From Polaribacter sp. KT25b (GTDB lineage Bacteria; Bacteroidota; Bacteroidia; Flavobacteriales; Flavobacteriaceae): a stretch of 64,000 nucleotides of DNA. The notes under the pieces were generated by a model. It was given only the letters and a program-made list of their open reading frames with translations, was not told the origin of the DNA and made no database searches. Location: NCBI RefSeq assembly GCF_900105145.1, contig NZ_LT629752.1, positions 2,442,001-2,506,000 on the forward strand. Direction: 5' to 3'. Positions within the stretch are counted from its first letter, which is position 1. Every line of letters begins with the position of its first letter. The position numbers and the translations under genes were made by a program. Below are positions 1 through 8,918 of the stretch, piece after piece.

Positions 1-219
1 AGATGTAATTGCAATAATTAAAATATCTGAATTTAAAAAATCATCAAACTCTTCAAAATCAGAAATATTAACTAGATAAGCTTCAATATTATTTAGTTCT
101 AAAAGTTCTAATTTTTCTTCTGATGTAGTTGAACCTTTTACCGAATATCCTTCATCTAACAAAGAAATTGCTAATGATTTTCCTAACCAGCCACAACCTA
201 AAACACTCACATTTTTCAT
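1..219 (-). CDS. NAD(P)-binding Rossmann protein, YeeZ/epimerase-like (3' part outside window)
   Basis: An open frame runs on the minus strand from an ATG at 217-219 to the left edge, giving 73 residues with no stop. The protein starts MKNVSVLGCGWLGKSLA, a beta strand plus glycine-rich turn (GxGxxG) typical of the dinucleotide-binding site of Rossmann proteins. The following residues (ISLLDEGYSVKGSTTSEEKL) fit the first alpha-beta unit and the charged loop that contacts the cofactor ribose. In flavobacteria this kind of N-terminus belongs to SDR/YeeZ-like NAD-dependent epimerase relatives. The substrate cannot be told because most of the protein is missing. It is divergent from the DUF2911 gene at 330. 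Confidence 0.7.
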   Translation of the reverse strand, partial: MKNVSVLGCGWLGKSLAISLLDEGYSVKGSTTSEEKLELLELNNIEAYLVNISDFEEFDDFLNSDILIIAITS

Positions 220-329
220 CTAAAAATCGTCTTAATTTCAGCAAAGATACAATCCATTAATTTAAGGTTTTGTTAACAATTCTCATTTTTTGAAATCATA
301 TATTTATCAAAATATAAAAACCATAAACC

Positions 330-857
330 ATGAAAAAATTATTACTAAGCTTACTTGTAGTTGCCCTTTCTTACACTACAACTGCACAAAAAAAAATACC
401 TGCAAGTCCATCTCAAAAAATTGAACAAACTGTAGGTTTATCAACAATATCTGTAGAATATTCTAGACCAGGCGTAAAAGACAGAACAATTTTTGGTGAT
501 TTAGTTCCTTTTGGAAAAGTTTGGAGAACAGGTGCAAACCAAAACACAAAAATAACTTTCAGCTCAGATATTACTGTTGGTGATACAACTTTAAAAGCAG
601 GAACTTATGCTTTATACACTATTCCTAATGAAGAATCTTGGGATGTTATTTTTTATACTGATGCTACAAATTGGGGAAATCCAAAAAAATGGGACGAAAC
701 AAAAGTTGCAGCAAAAGTTTCTGCAGAAGTACAACCAGTTCCTGACACGATTGAAAACTTTACAATTCTATTTGATAATCTAAAAGACACAAGTACAGTT
801 TTAGGTTTTCTTTGGGAAAGCACGTATGTTGGTGTGCAAATTAATGTAACTAACTAA
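330..857 (+). CDS. DUF2911 family secreted protein
   Basis: A 175-residue protein starting with a clear signal peptide (MKKLLLSLLVVALSYTTTAQ, cleavage after about residue 19-20). The mature part has the hallmarks of DUF2911: SPSQKIEQTVGLSTISVEYSRPG, then GKVWRTGANQNTKI (about residues 65-80) and LKAGTYALYTIP (about 88-100). This is a small beta-sandwich family common in Bacteroidota, exported to the periplasm or cell surface; its molecular function is not known. It appears monocistronic, with a strong hairpin terminator just downstream. Confidence 0.85.
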   Translation: MKKLLLSLLVVALSYTTTAQKKIPASPSQKIEQTVGLSTISVEYSRPGVKDRTIFGDLVPFGKVWRTGANQNTKITFSSDITVGDTTLKAGTYALYTIPNEESWDVIFYTDATNWGNPKKWDETKVAAKVSAEVQPVPDTIENFTILFDNLKDTSTVLGFLWESTYVGVQINVTN

Positions 858-881
858 ATTTTTAAAAAAATATTTTAAAAT

Positions 882-907
882 CTCAAGTGAAAACTTGAGG
901 TTTTTTT
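882..907 (+). terminator. Rho-independent terminator after the DUF2911 gene
   Basis: The arms CTCAAG (882-887) and CTTGAG (894-899) close a six-base loop and are followed by a run of T (901-907). It lies 25 bases after the stop at 857. Confidence 0.75.
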
Positions 908-995
908 GTTTAAAAAAGAAGATCTTGTTGGTTTTTGTTAAAAAAATACTAAATTCGCTAACTTCTAATTTACACTTTAAAAAGGTTTAAAATAT

Positions 996-1376
996 TTGAA
1001 GATTAACAAAACTATGAAGAAACGAACTAGATTATTTAATTTTCTAATAGACTCTACAACATTTTTTATTATTGTGATCTTACTTTCTATTTTATTGAAA
1101 AATTATATTGAAAGAGAAAACTTAAAATACTTTATGATTCTATTATATTATCTATATTATTTCATTTTTGAATTTACTACCGGCCAAACTATTGGAAAAA
1201 TAATTACGAAATCTAAAGTTGTTAGTAAAAAAAATGGAGGAAAACCTAATTTTTCTGAAACCTTAATTAGAACCTTGTCAAGATTAATACCTATTGATTT
1301 TATATCGTACTTATTCACATCAAACGGAATTCATGATATATTATCTAAAACAGAATTAAAACCAGTAAAACTATAA
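996..1376 (+). CDS. RDD family membrane protein
   Basis: A 126-residue protein with hydrophobic segments at about residues 18-35 and 42-62. The opening RTRLFNFLIDS followed by a membrane span, and the later motif TGQTIGKIITKSKVV, match the RDD family of small polytopic membrane proteins of uncertain function (proposed transport or membrane homeostasis roles). The chosen start is a TTG at 996 with a purine-rich AAAGG about 10 bases upstream; an in-frame ATG at 1014 is an alternative and would remove six residues. It is followed after 21 bases by a small lipoprotein gene. Confidence 0.75.
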   Translation: MKINKTMKKRTRLFNFLIDSTTFFIIVILLSILLKNYIERENLKYFMILLYYLYYFIFEFTTGQTIGKIITKSKVVSKKNGGKPNFSETLIRTLSRLIPIDFISYLFTSNGIHDILSKTELKPVKL

Positions 1377-1397
1377 ATATTAACTTAAATTTAAAAA

Positions 1398-1625
1398 ATG
1401 AAAAGTATTAAAAAAGGAATTGCACTTGTAATGGTTGCATTAATGATGTCTAGTTGTGCAACTGTTTTTGGCGGAAAAGTTACAGAATATCAAAAAAGAA
1501 AACCTCTTCCTGGTGAACAACAAAGAGAAGTAAGAGTTGGAGCATTAATTGCAGATGTTATACTTTTCTGGCCTGGATTAATCGTAGATTTTGCTACTGG
1601 AGCAATTTACAAGCCTAAAAAATAA
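1398..1625 (+). CDS. Small lipoprotein
   Basis: A 75-residue protein with a lipoprotein signal peptide: positively charged MKSIKKG, a hydrophobic stretch, and a lipobox MMSSC at about residues 16-20. After the lipidated cysteine there is a basic linker (YQKRKPLPGEQQREVR) and a second hydrophobic stretch (ALIADVILFWPGLIVDFATG, about 49-68). This C-terminal membrane-interacting helix is typical of small bacterial lipoproteins with an N-terminal CATVFGG-like start. The function is unknown. It may be cotranscribed with the RDD gene. Confidence 0.75.
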   Translation: MKSIKKGIALVMVALMMSSCATVFGGKVTEYQKRKPLPGEQQREVRVGALIADVILFWPGLIVDFATGAIYKPKK

Positions 1626-1974
1626 TTAAGGCTTATACTTTTAAAAGTTAGTTGCGTGTTTATTTCGTTTGATTTTCTCTACAGAAGAACCTTCAAAAAA
1701 AAACACGCAACTTTCATTATTATAAATAGTTAAATATTTAAACCACACAACTTCACTTAAATTTATATAGTATAAAACTCCTAATTCTGAAATAATTCTT
1801 AATAACTAAATTATACGATTTATTATTAAAACTTCAAGTGTCAGTTCTTTTGATTTTTATGAAGCAGTAGCGTAATAAAAATTGTATCGAGAACTTTTTA
1901 TGAACTTGAAATTCATTTACACAAAATAATTATTTATAAACCGTATTAATGTTATTTTAACTTTATTTACACAA
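1626..1974. other. Intergenic region, no gene seen
   Basis: About 350 bases between the small lipoprotein gene and the convergent minus-strand operon. It holds a 12-base perfect inverted repeat (AGTTGCGTGTTT at 1650-1661 against AAACACGCAACT at 1701-1712, loop about 39 bases) and a dispersed palindromic repeat listed separately. No open frame with coding character was found. Confidence 0.6.
1840..1894. repeat. Dispersed intergenic repeat, copy 1 (GTCAGTTC...TATCGAGAAC)
   Basis: The element starts with GTCAGTTC and ends with TTGTATCGAGAAC. Its interior is an imperfect inverted repeat: TGATTTTTAT against ATAAAAATTG around GAAGCAGTAGCG. The same boundary words occur at 19644-19690, 18 kb away, so this is a dispersed hairpin repeat. 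Confidence 0.55.
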
Positions 1975-2949
1975 TTAAGAATACTCCAAACCAATAATAC
2001 CTCTTACTTTATCTAACGTTTTTATCAAGTTTTTAGAGAACTCAAAAGTCATAATATCACTTTCTTTTTTACCGTCTCTTAAAAGCTGATTAAAATGTGC
2101 TGTTTCAAAATTATAACCAATGGTTTTGTAGCCAAAATCGATAGTTTCTTCTTTTCCGTTTTCTAAAATAGTTACTGTTGAAGGCGCATGAAACTGCGTA
2201 TTTATTTTTACAATTGCTTTATCAAAAGTAAAAATTGCATGTGTTGGCGTATTTTCTAGCAATGTACTTTTTAAAGTTGCTTTTGCTTCTTTATAATTAA
2301 AAATCATAGTACAATCAGCATCAGCTCCAGATTCAAAAAAAGTTGCTTCGGCATCAATAGAATTAGGTTTTCCTAAAGTTGATAATGCTGCAAAAATTGG
2401 ATAAATTCCAATATCTAACAAACTTCCACCACCAACTTCTTTTTTAAAAACTCTACTATTTTCATCATAAATAGGATGAAAACCAAAATCTGCTTCTAAG
2501 CTTTTAATTTTTCCGAATTTTTCACTTTTTACAATCTCTAAAACATATTTAAAATGTGGCAAAAAGAATGTCCATAAAGCTTCCATTAACAATATATTAT
2601 GTTCTTTGGCAACCGCAATCATTTCTATTACTTCTTGCAAATTCATTGCAAAAGGTTTTTCGCACAAAACCGCTTTTTTATGCTGTAAACAAAGTATAGA
2701 ATGTTCTTTATGAAAACTATGTGGTGTAGCAATATAAACTGCATCTACATCAGCATCTTTTGCCAAAGCTTCATAAGAATTATAGGCTTTTTTCGCGTTG
2801 TGTTTCTCTGCAAATTCATTAGCATTTTGCAAATTTCTAGAAGCAACAGCTACTAATTCAGTATTTTCTAAAGTTGCTAAATCTGTAGCAAATTTATTTG
2901 CTATTTTTCCAAGTCCGATAATTCCCCAACGTATTTTTCTTTTTTCCAT
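1975..2949 (-). CDS. Gfo/Idh/MocA family oxidoreductase
   Basis: A 324-residue protein. The N-terminal Rossmann fold shows RWGIIGLGKIANKFATDL (residues 6-23). VDAVYIATPHSFH (about 67-79) and LCEKPFAMNL (about 92-101, with the conserved E-K-P that contacts NAD(P) and substrate) define the Gfo/Idh/MocA family. The C-terminal half carries GGGSLLDIGIYPIFAA, the usual substrate-side motif. These enzymes oxidise or reduce sugars, inositols or related ring compounds with NAD(P). It lies three bases downstream of the symporter gene and is the last gene of a minus-strand group with the small membrane protein. The natural substrate is not known; a sugar taken up by the symporter is the plausible inference. 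Confidence 0.85.
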   Translation of the reverse strand: MEKRKIRWGIIGLGKIANKFATDLATLENTELVAVASRNLQNANEFAEKHNAKKAYNSYEALAKDADVDAVYIATPHSFHKEHSILCLQHKKAVLCEKPFAMNLQEVIEMIAVAKEHNILLMEALWTFFLPHFKYVLEIVKSEKFGKIKSLEADFGFHPIYDENSRVFKKEVGGGSLLDIGIYPIFAALSTLGKPNSIDAEATFFESGADADCTMIFNYKEAKATLKSTLLENTPTHAIFTFDKAIVKINTQFHAPSTVTILENGKEETIDFGYKTIGYNFETAHFNQLLRDGKKESDIMTFEFSKNLIKTLDKVRGIIGLEYS

Positions 2950-2952
2950 AAT

Positions 2953-4680
2953 TTACTCAATTTCTATAGTTTCTAAATTATCACTCGTATTGTTATTTGA
3001 AGGAATAAAAAACTGCAATACAATTGCAATTCCCATTACCAAAGCACATCCTAATAAATTTAACCATAAATATGGCAACCAATCTAAATACCAAACTAAA
3101 ATAATTAAAATTTGAGTAATTAAAGCAGCAACAAAGACGGCATTTCCTTTTACAAATTTAACAAAAAATGCAAGCAAGAAAATACCCAACACATTTCCAT
3201 AAAAAATAGAACCAATAATATTTACTAACTGAATTAAATTATCAAATAAATTAGCAATACACGCTACAGAAATTGCAATAATTCCCCAACCTAGTGTAAA
3301 CCATTTTGATGCTTTTACATAATGTTCTTCGCTTTTTTCTTCCTTTACATTTCGCTTGTATAAATCGATAGCAGTTGTGCTTGCCAATGCATTTAATTCT
3401 GATGCGGTAGAGGACATTGCTGCAGATAAAATTACCGCCAATAAAAGTCCGATTAATCCTCTTGGTAAATTATTTAATATAAAATGAATAAACACATAAT
3501 CTTTATCATTAGACTCTATTTTTTTAAGGTCGTTTTCTTCATCAATCTTATTGATAATTTTTTTTGCAGCTTCTTTAATTTTTAAATCTTCAGTATTTAA
3601 TTCTTGAATTTGTTGTTTTTCGGCTATCTGAAAACCATCAGCAAAAATTGCTTTTTTAGTGTTTTCAATATTAATATGTTTTAACTCTAATTGTTGATAT
3701 TCTTTTGCATATTTAGAATTTAAGACTTCCTCATTTGCGCCAGGATTAAAATTTAATGGAGATGGATTAAATTGATAAAACACAAAAACCATTACACCAA
3801 TTAACAAAATAAAAAACTGCATTGGCACTTTTAATAATCCGTTAAAAATTAAACCTAACTGACTTTCTCTAACAGATTTACCCGATAAATAACGCTGAAC
3901 TTGGCTTTGATCTGTTCCAAAATAAGAAAGCATTAAAAATGTTCCACCTAAAATTCCCGTCCAAACGGTGTATCTATTACTCAAATCAAAAGAGAAATCT
4001 AACACTTTCATTTTATTACTTGCGCCTGCAATTTCTAAAGCTTTTGTAAACGTAATATTTTCTGGAAGCTGACTCATAATCATAAAAAAGGCAATCAACA
4101 TTCCTAAAAAAATAATGATCATTTGTTGTTTTTGAGTAACATTTACTGCTTTTGTTCCTCCAGAAACGGTGTAAATAATTACTAAAAAACCAATGATAAT
4201 ATTCAAGGTTAATAAATCCCAACCTAAAACTGCCGATAAAATAATTGCTGGCGCAAAAATTGTTATTCCTGCAGCTAAACCTCGTTGAATTAAAAATAAA
4301 ATTGCCGCTAAACTTCTGGTTTTTAAATCGAATCTTCCTTCTAAAAACTCGTAAGCTGTATAAACTTTTAATTTATGATAAATCGGTATAAAAACCACAC
4401 AGATAATAATCATAGCAATTGGCAATCCAAAGTAAAATTGCACAAAACCCATTCCGCTATGAAATGCTTGTCCTGGAGTTGATAAAAACGTAATTGCGCT
4501 AGCTTGTGTTGCCATCACAGACAAACCAATTGTCCACCATTTACTATCACTTCCACCTTTTATATAATCGGTTACGTTGCTATTTTTTCTGGTAACATAC
4601 GTACCGTAAACAACTATAAATAATAAAGTTACCGAAAGAATCACCCAGTCTACATAATGTAATTTACTTGCAATTTCCAT
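2953..4680 (-). CDS. Sodium:solute symporter (SSS family)
   Basis: A 575-residue polytopic membrane protein with about 13 hydrophobic segments. Family features include an early ATQASAITFLSTPGQAF segment (helix 2, substrate and sodium binding) and GTDQSQVQRYLSGKS, the classic SSS signature after helix 6. A cytosolic charged insertion of about 100 residues lies between the helix near FFILLIGVMVFVFYQ and the helix starting NLPRGLIGLLLAVILSA. The start chosen is the ATG at 4678-4680 (MEIASK); the preceding in-frame TTG at 4683 is unlikely because it abuts the stop of the upstream 35-aa gene. It imports a solute, probably a sugar or its derivative given the Gfo/Idh/MocA and PIG-L neighbours. Confidence 0.88.
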   Translation of the reverse strand: MEIASKLHYVDWVILSVTLLFIVVYGTYVTRKNSNVTDYIKGGSDSKWWTIGLSVMATQASAITFLSTPGQAFHSGMGFVQFYFGLPIAMIIICVVFIPIYHKLKVYTAYEFLEGRFDLKTRSLAAILFLIQRGLAAGITIFAPAIILSAVLGWDLLTLNIIIGFLVIIYTVSGGTKAVNVTQKQQMIIIFLGMLIAFFMIMSQLPENITFTKALEIAGASNKMKVLDFSFDLSNRYTVWTGILGGTFLMLSYFGTDQSQVQRYLSGKSVRESQLGLIFNGLLKVPMQFFILLIGVMVFVFYQFNPSPLNFNPGANEEVLNSKYAKEYQQLELKHINIENTKKAIFADGFQIAEKQQIQELNTEDLKIKEAAKKIINKIDEENDLKKIESNDKDYVFIHFILNNLPRGLIGLLLAVILSAAMSSTASELNALASTTAIDLYKRNVKEEKSEEHYVKASKWFTLGWGIIAISVACIANLFDNLIQLVNIIGSIFYGNVLGIFLLAFFVKFVKGNAVFVAALITQILIILVWYLDWLPYLWLNLLGCALVMGIAIVLQFFIPSNNNTSDNLETIEIE

Positions 4681-4683
4681 CAA

Positions 4684-4791
4684 TTAAACCGTAAAATAAT
4701 TAGTGATAAAAAAGAAAATAATTATATATACAATATTTGCAATCAACACAAAACTGTACTCTTTTTTCCAAATATATTTTTGTTCTTTCAT
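4684..4791 (-). CDS. 35-aa single-span membrane protein upstream of the symporter
   Basis: A short minus-strand frame with ATG at 4789-4791 and TAA at 4684-4686 encodes 35 residues. It has a charged N-terminus (MKEQKYIWKKEYSF) and one hydrophobic span (VLIANIVYIIIFFFI, residues 15-29). The stop is only three bases before the symporter ATG, which points to translational coupling. The inside-positive topology and the position suggest a small subunit or assembly partner of the symporter. The family is not recognised; the coding call rests on length, composition and coupling. Confidence 0.6.
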   Translation of the reverse strand: MKEQKYIWKKEYSFVLIANIVYIIIFFFITNYFTV

Positions 4792-4904
4792 TTTATGTGA
4801 TTTTTTTTTGAAGCTATTTCCTGCTTTCCACTATATCTTTTTGCAAAAAAAGCAAAAAGGATGTCGTTTCAATCAGGGCTAAATATATCTACTTTAGGTT
4901 GTCA

Positions 4905-7424
4905 TTATTTTTTAACTTCTGCTTTTATTTCAATCTCTCTTTTTTTAACAGACAACATATTTGCAAAAAGTTTATAAGCACCAGAAACACCAGCAGGCAA
5001 TTCTCTAAAGAAACTTAAACCAGTATAAATATAGTTTCCTTTACCATATTTTGCAATTAACAAACTTCCATATTTAGGCGTTTCTCCTTTGTCGTTCATA
5101 TAAAAAATTGGCGTGTATTCTTGACTCCAAGAATTAGGAAAATACAAACCTCTTTCTTGAACCCAACCTTTAAAATCTTCGCTAGTAATTTTATTTGGAT
5201 AGTTTAAAACTTCTTGTGTATCATCAAACGTTCCAACTTCTGCTAATTCATCTGTAACTCTATCTCTAGACAATTTTAAAGGATAAGGTGCTTTTATATC
5301 TACACCTCTATTAGTGTTATATTGCACAATCATGTTTCCTCCTTTTTTAACATAATCTAACAAGAATTTTTGTTTAAATTTTAATTCATCAACCACATTA
5401 TAAGCTCTAATTCCTAAAACAATTGCATCAAATTTTAATAAATTATTTTCATTTATTTCTAATGGATTTATCTCGTCAACAGTATAACCAATTTGTCTTA
5501 AACTTTCTGGAACTGCATCTCCAGCACCATTTATATATCCAATATAATTACCTGCCTTTTCTATATTTAAACGAACAATTTTTGCTTCAGAATTTAATAA
5601 AACAGTTTGTTTAGGAATGTGAGTGTAATTAATTTCGACCAATTCTTTATCATAGGTTTTACCTTCGGATGTTGCAATCACCTTCAACTTACCTTCAGAT
5701 TTATTGTTTGGAGGACTTACTACAAAAGAAACCGTTTTTATATCATTTTTTTGTGCAATGCCAAAATTAATTTCTTTTGGTGAAACACTCCAATTTTCAG
5801 GAACCTCTAAACTCACCTTTCCGTTTATATAGCTAGCACCTGCTCTAACTTCTACACTAATTTTTTTAGGAATACTATCAGAAAAAATAAGTACTTTGTT
5901 TTTTATTCTTGTTGTAATTTTTGGTAAAATTTCAAAAGGCTCATAAATTTCTCCTTTATCTCTTTCTGCATATCTTACAATTACATCTTTGGTAATTGTA
6001 ATTGTCATATAATTTATAATAAGATTAAAATCAACTTTAACAATTCTTGGTGTTTCTGGTTTACCTATTAATTGCTGATTTTCTACAGTATACATACCTA
6101 AAGAAGGTTCGTTTTTTAACCAATAAGGATCAGAAAATTCATTTGTTTTTAATAGAATATGTTCTTTAAAATTAAACTTTTTATTTTCTGATAATTCAAA
6201 ACCTTTATAAATAATATTTTTATCAATCGTTGATGTAATTGACGTTAATTGCATAGGAATATTACTTCTATTTAAGATTTCAAAATCAACTTCAATTGAA
6301 GAATTTGGCGTTCCAGACGAACTAATTGCAGAAGCTTCTAAATACAAACCTGCGCAAGCTTCAATAATTTCTTTAATTTGTTTTTCTTTAATTGCGCGCC
6401 AATGAGCATCTTCTAATTTCTGAATTAATTTATAAGCCTCCATCAATTTTGGTAAATGTTTAGACGGATTTACAAAATCAAAATCTTTCTCAACATCATA
6501 TAAAATATCGCCAATTTCTCCTCCATTATCTATACGATTCCAAGTTGTATTAATTCCAGAAAAAATATCGTTTTTATCTTTTAAAGGTTCTCCTTTTAAA
6601 AATGCTACATATTCTTTTTGTTCGCCTCTAGAAGTTAATCGTCCAAAACCCTGACTTAAATGTTGGCTACTCGCTATTGACGCTAACTCATTATTAGAAA
6701 CACCTTTTAAAGGATAATATGCACCAACATCAAAAGAAGTTAACTTTCCTTTTGTAGCCGCATCAAACTCTTCTTGAGTTTTATAAAACCACGAAGAAGT
6801 GTTAAAAAACAATCTTTTTGGTGCCCAAACATTCGTGTATTTTAATTGACTTACAAACTGAGTTGTATCTTTTGCCAAATCAAAAGCTTCTACACTTAAT
6901 ATTGCAGAAGTTGTATGATGACCATGCGTTGTACCTGGTGTTTTGTCATTAAATCTATTAATAATTACATCTGGTTTAAACGTTCTAATTGCCCAAACAA
7001 CATCACTTAAAACTTTGTCTTTGTCCCAAATTTCTAAAGTTTCATCTGGATGTTTAGAATATCCAAAATCATTTGCTCTTGTAAAAAACTGTTCGCCACC
7101 GTCAATATTTCTAGCTGCCAATAATTCTTGAGTTCTAATAACTCCTAACAATTCTCTAATTTCTGAACCAATTAAATTCTGACCACCGTCTCCTCTAGTA
7201 ATTGATAAATAACCAGTTCTAGCTTTAATAGTATTTGCTAAATATGCTATTAAACGTGTATTTTCGTCATCTGGATGTGCTGCTATATACAAAGCTGTTC
7301 CTAAAAAGTTAAGTTTTTGTACCTTCTGATAAATTTCGTTAGAAGTTAATTTCTTAGGTTTTTGAGCAAAAACGGTAATTGAAATCAGTAAAAAGGCAAG
7401 GCTAAAAAAGAATATTTTTTTCAT
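4905..7424 (-). CDS. PIG-L (LmbE) family deacetylase, large two-domain secreted form
   Basis: An 839-residue protein with a signal peptide (MKKIFFFSLAFLLISITVFAQ). The N-terminal PIG-L/LmbE zinc hydrolase domain carries the metal-binding AAHPDDENTR motif at about residues 48-57, and THGHHTTS at about 166 supplies further metal ligands. The C-terminal half has beta-sandwich segments and, near 640-830, a flavodoxin/GATase-like region (DAIVLGIRAYNVV, KKGGNMIVQYNTNRG). The start chosen is the ATG at 7424, which begins a perfect signal peptide; an upstream TTG at 7448 is not needed. A TAnnTTTG-like promoter word lies at 7446-7453. PIG-L enzymes remove N-acetyl groups from amino sugars; secretion suggests action on imported glycans. 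It probably cooperates with the adjacent symporter and oxidoreductase. Confidence 0.85.
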   Translation of the reverse strand: MKKIFFFSLAFLLISITVFAQKPKKLTSNEIYQKVQKLNFLGTALYIAAHPDDENTRLIAYLANTIKARTGYLSITRGDGGQNLIGSEIRELLGVIRTQELLAARNIDGGEQFFTRANDFGYSKHPDETLEIWDKDKVLSDVVWAIRTFKPDVIINRFNDKTPGTTHGHHTTSAILSVEAFDLAKDTTQFVSQLKYTNVWAPKRLFFNTSSWFYKTQEEFDAATKGKLTSFDVGAYYPLKGVSNNELASIASSQHLSQGFGRLTSRGEQKEYVAFLKGEPLKDKNDIFSGINTTWNRIDNGGEIGDILYDVEKDFDFVNPSKHLPKLMEAYKLIQKLEDAHWRAIKEKQIKEIIEACAGLYLEASAISSSGTPNSSIEVDFEILNRSNIPMQLTSITSTIDKNIIYKGFELSENKKFNFKEHILLKTNEFSDPYWLKNEPSLGMYTVENQQLIGKPETPRIVKVDFNLIINYMTITITKDVIVRYAERDKGEIYEPFEILPKITTRIKNKVLIFSDSIPKKISVEVRAGASYINGKVSLEVPENWSVSPKEINFGIAQKNDIKTVSFVVSPPNNKSEGKLKVIATSEGKTYDKELVEINYTHIPKQTVLLNSEAKIVRLNIEKAGNYIGYINGAGDAVPESLRQIGYTVDEINPLEINENNLLKFDAIVLGIRAYNVVDELKFKQKFLLDYVKKGGNMIVQYNTNRGVDIKAPYPLKLSRDRVTDELAEVGTFDDTQEVLNYPNKITSEDFKGWVQERGLYFPNSWSQEYTPIFYMNDKGETPKYGSLLIAKYGKGNYIYTGLSFFRELPAGVSGAYKLFANMLSVKKREIEIKAEVKK

Positions 7425-7567
7425 TTGTTTGATTTGATAATCGAACAAAAATAACTTTTTTATGTCCTAAAACTTCATCTATTAACATAATTATAACGTT
7501 TTCATATTCATTAACAAAGTAGAAATAAGCTGTTGATAAATTAATTTTTAAAGTCACTTTTTTAGAA

Positions 7568-7575
7568 TATATTTG
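7568..7575 (+). promoter_or_regulatory. Probable -7 element of the dnaN promoter
   Basis: TATATTTG matches the Bacteroidota -7 consensus TAnnTTTG and lies 26 bases before the dnaN ATG. No good -33 TTG word is seen at the expected spacing, so this is tentative. Confidence 0.35.
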
Positions 7576-7601
7576 TAATTCGAATCAAGAAAAGAAATTA
7601 A

Positions 7602-8720
7602 ATGAAATTTATTGTATCAAGTTCGCAATTATTAAAGCAATTACAAGTTTTAGGAGGCGTTATAAATAGCAACAACACTTTACCAATTTTAGATAACTTT
7701 TTATTTGAAATTTCTACAAATCAGTTAAAAGTATCTGCATCAGATTTAGAAACAACAATGAGTTCTGTAATTGATGTAGAATCTGACAGCACTGGTTCTA
7801 TTGCTGTTTCTGCTCGTTTATTATTAGATACTTTAAAAACATTTCCAGATCAACCTTTAACTTTTAAAACAGAAGGCGATAATACTATTGAAATTAGTTC
7901 TGATCAAGGTAAATATGACATGGCTTATTTTGGTGGAGACGAGTTTCCAAAAGCCGTAACTTTACCATCGCCAAGTAAAACGATAATTCCTGGTCATATT
8001 TTAGGAACTGCAATTTCAAAAACAATTTTTGCTGCAGGAAATGATGATTTACGCCCAGTAATGAGTGGAGTTTTCTTTCAATTTAGTTCACAAAGTTTAA
8101 CTTTTGTTGCTACAGATGCTCATAAATTAGTAAAATATTCTAGAACTGATGTTACCGCAGAACAAACGGCAGAATTTATTATGCCAAAAAAACCTTTAAA
8201 CTTATTAAAAGGAATTTTAGGTGGTTCTGAAAGCGAAGTTACCATCGAATATAATGATGCTAATGCTAAATTTACATTTGATAATATCGTTTTAGTTTGT
8301 CGTTTAATTGACGGAAAATATCCTAATTACGAAGCGGTAATTCCTAAAGAAAACCCAAATAAATTAACAGTTGATAGAGCTTCTTTCTTAAACTCTGTGA
8401 GACGTGTTTCTATTTTTTCTAGTAAAACAACGCATCAAATTCGTTTAAAAATGGCAGGAACAGAATTAAATATTTCTGCTGAAGATATAGATTTTTCTAA
8501 CAAAGCAGACGAACGTTTAAGCTGCGATTATCAAGGTGATGATATGCAAATTGGATTTAATTCTCGTTTTTTAAGCGAAATGTTAAACAACCTAAATTCT
8601 AACGAAGTTTTAATTGAAATGTCTTTACCAAACAGAGCCGGAATTTTAACTCCTATCGACGGAACAGATGAAGGTGAGCAAGTTACAATGCTTGTAATGC
8701 CTGTAATGCTGAATAGTTAA
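7602..8720 (+). CDS. dnaN: DNA polymerase III subunit beta (sliding clamp)
   Basis: A 372-residue protein of normal clamp length. It starts MKFIVSSSQLLKQLQVLGGVI and includes the conserved NTLPILDNFLFEI segment (residues 25-37), DDLRPVMSGVFF (about 148-159), ATDAHKLVKYSR (about 168-179) and the C-terminal MLVMPVML close to the MPMR-type tail of clamps. Three repeated clamp folds fit the length. The protein forms the ring that tethers the replicative polymerase to DNA in the cytoplasm. As is usual in Bacteroidota it is not beside dnaA. It is monocistronic and followed by a bidirectional terminator. Confidence 0.96.
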   Translation: MKFIVSSSQLLKQLQVLGGVINSNNTLPILDNFLFEISTNQLKVSASDLETTMSSVIDVESDSTGSIAVSARLLLDTLKTFPDQPLTFKTEGDNTIEISSDQGKYDMAYFGGDEFPKAVTLPSPSKTIIPGHILGTAISKTIFAAGNDDLRPVMSGVFFQFSSQSLTFVATDAHKLVKYSRTDVTAEQTAEFIMPKKPLNLLKGILGGSESEVTIEYNDANAKFTFDNIVLVCRLIDGKYPNYEAVIPKENPNKLTVDRASFLNSVRRVSIFSSKTTHQIRLKMAGTELNISAEDIDFSNKADERLSCDYQGDDMQIGFNSRFLSEMLNNLNSNEVLIEMSLPNRAGILTPIDGTDEGEQVTMLVMPVMLNS

Positions 8721-8757
8721 ACTTTACAGTTTATTCATCAAAATTACAATAACACCT

Positions 8758-8806
8758 AAAAAACCGCAATGTTCTTAAGCTATCATTAAGAATATTGCGG
8801 TTTTTA
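8758..8806. terminator. Bidirectional terminator after dnaN
   Basis: AAAACCGCAAT and ATTGCGGTTTT form the outer stem; inner TTCTTAA/TTAAGAA extends it around a short loop. Poly-A on the left and poly-T on the right would work in both directions. Confidence 0.8.
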
Positions 8807-8918
8807 ATATTTTTTAACTTTATCTTAACACATTTTTTTATTTAGCATTTGTTTTTTTTAGTCAACTTTGAATCATTCAAATCAACCAAATAAACACTAA
8901 CAAAAGCACTCTTTTTAA

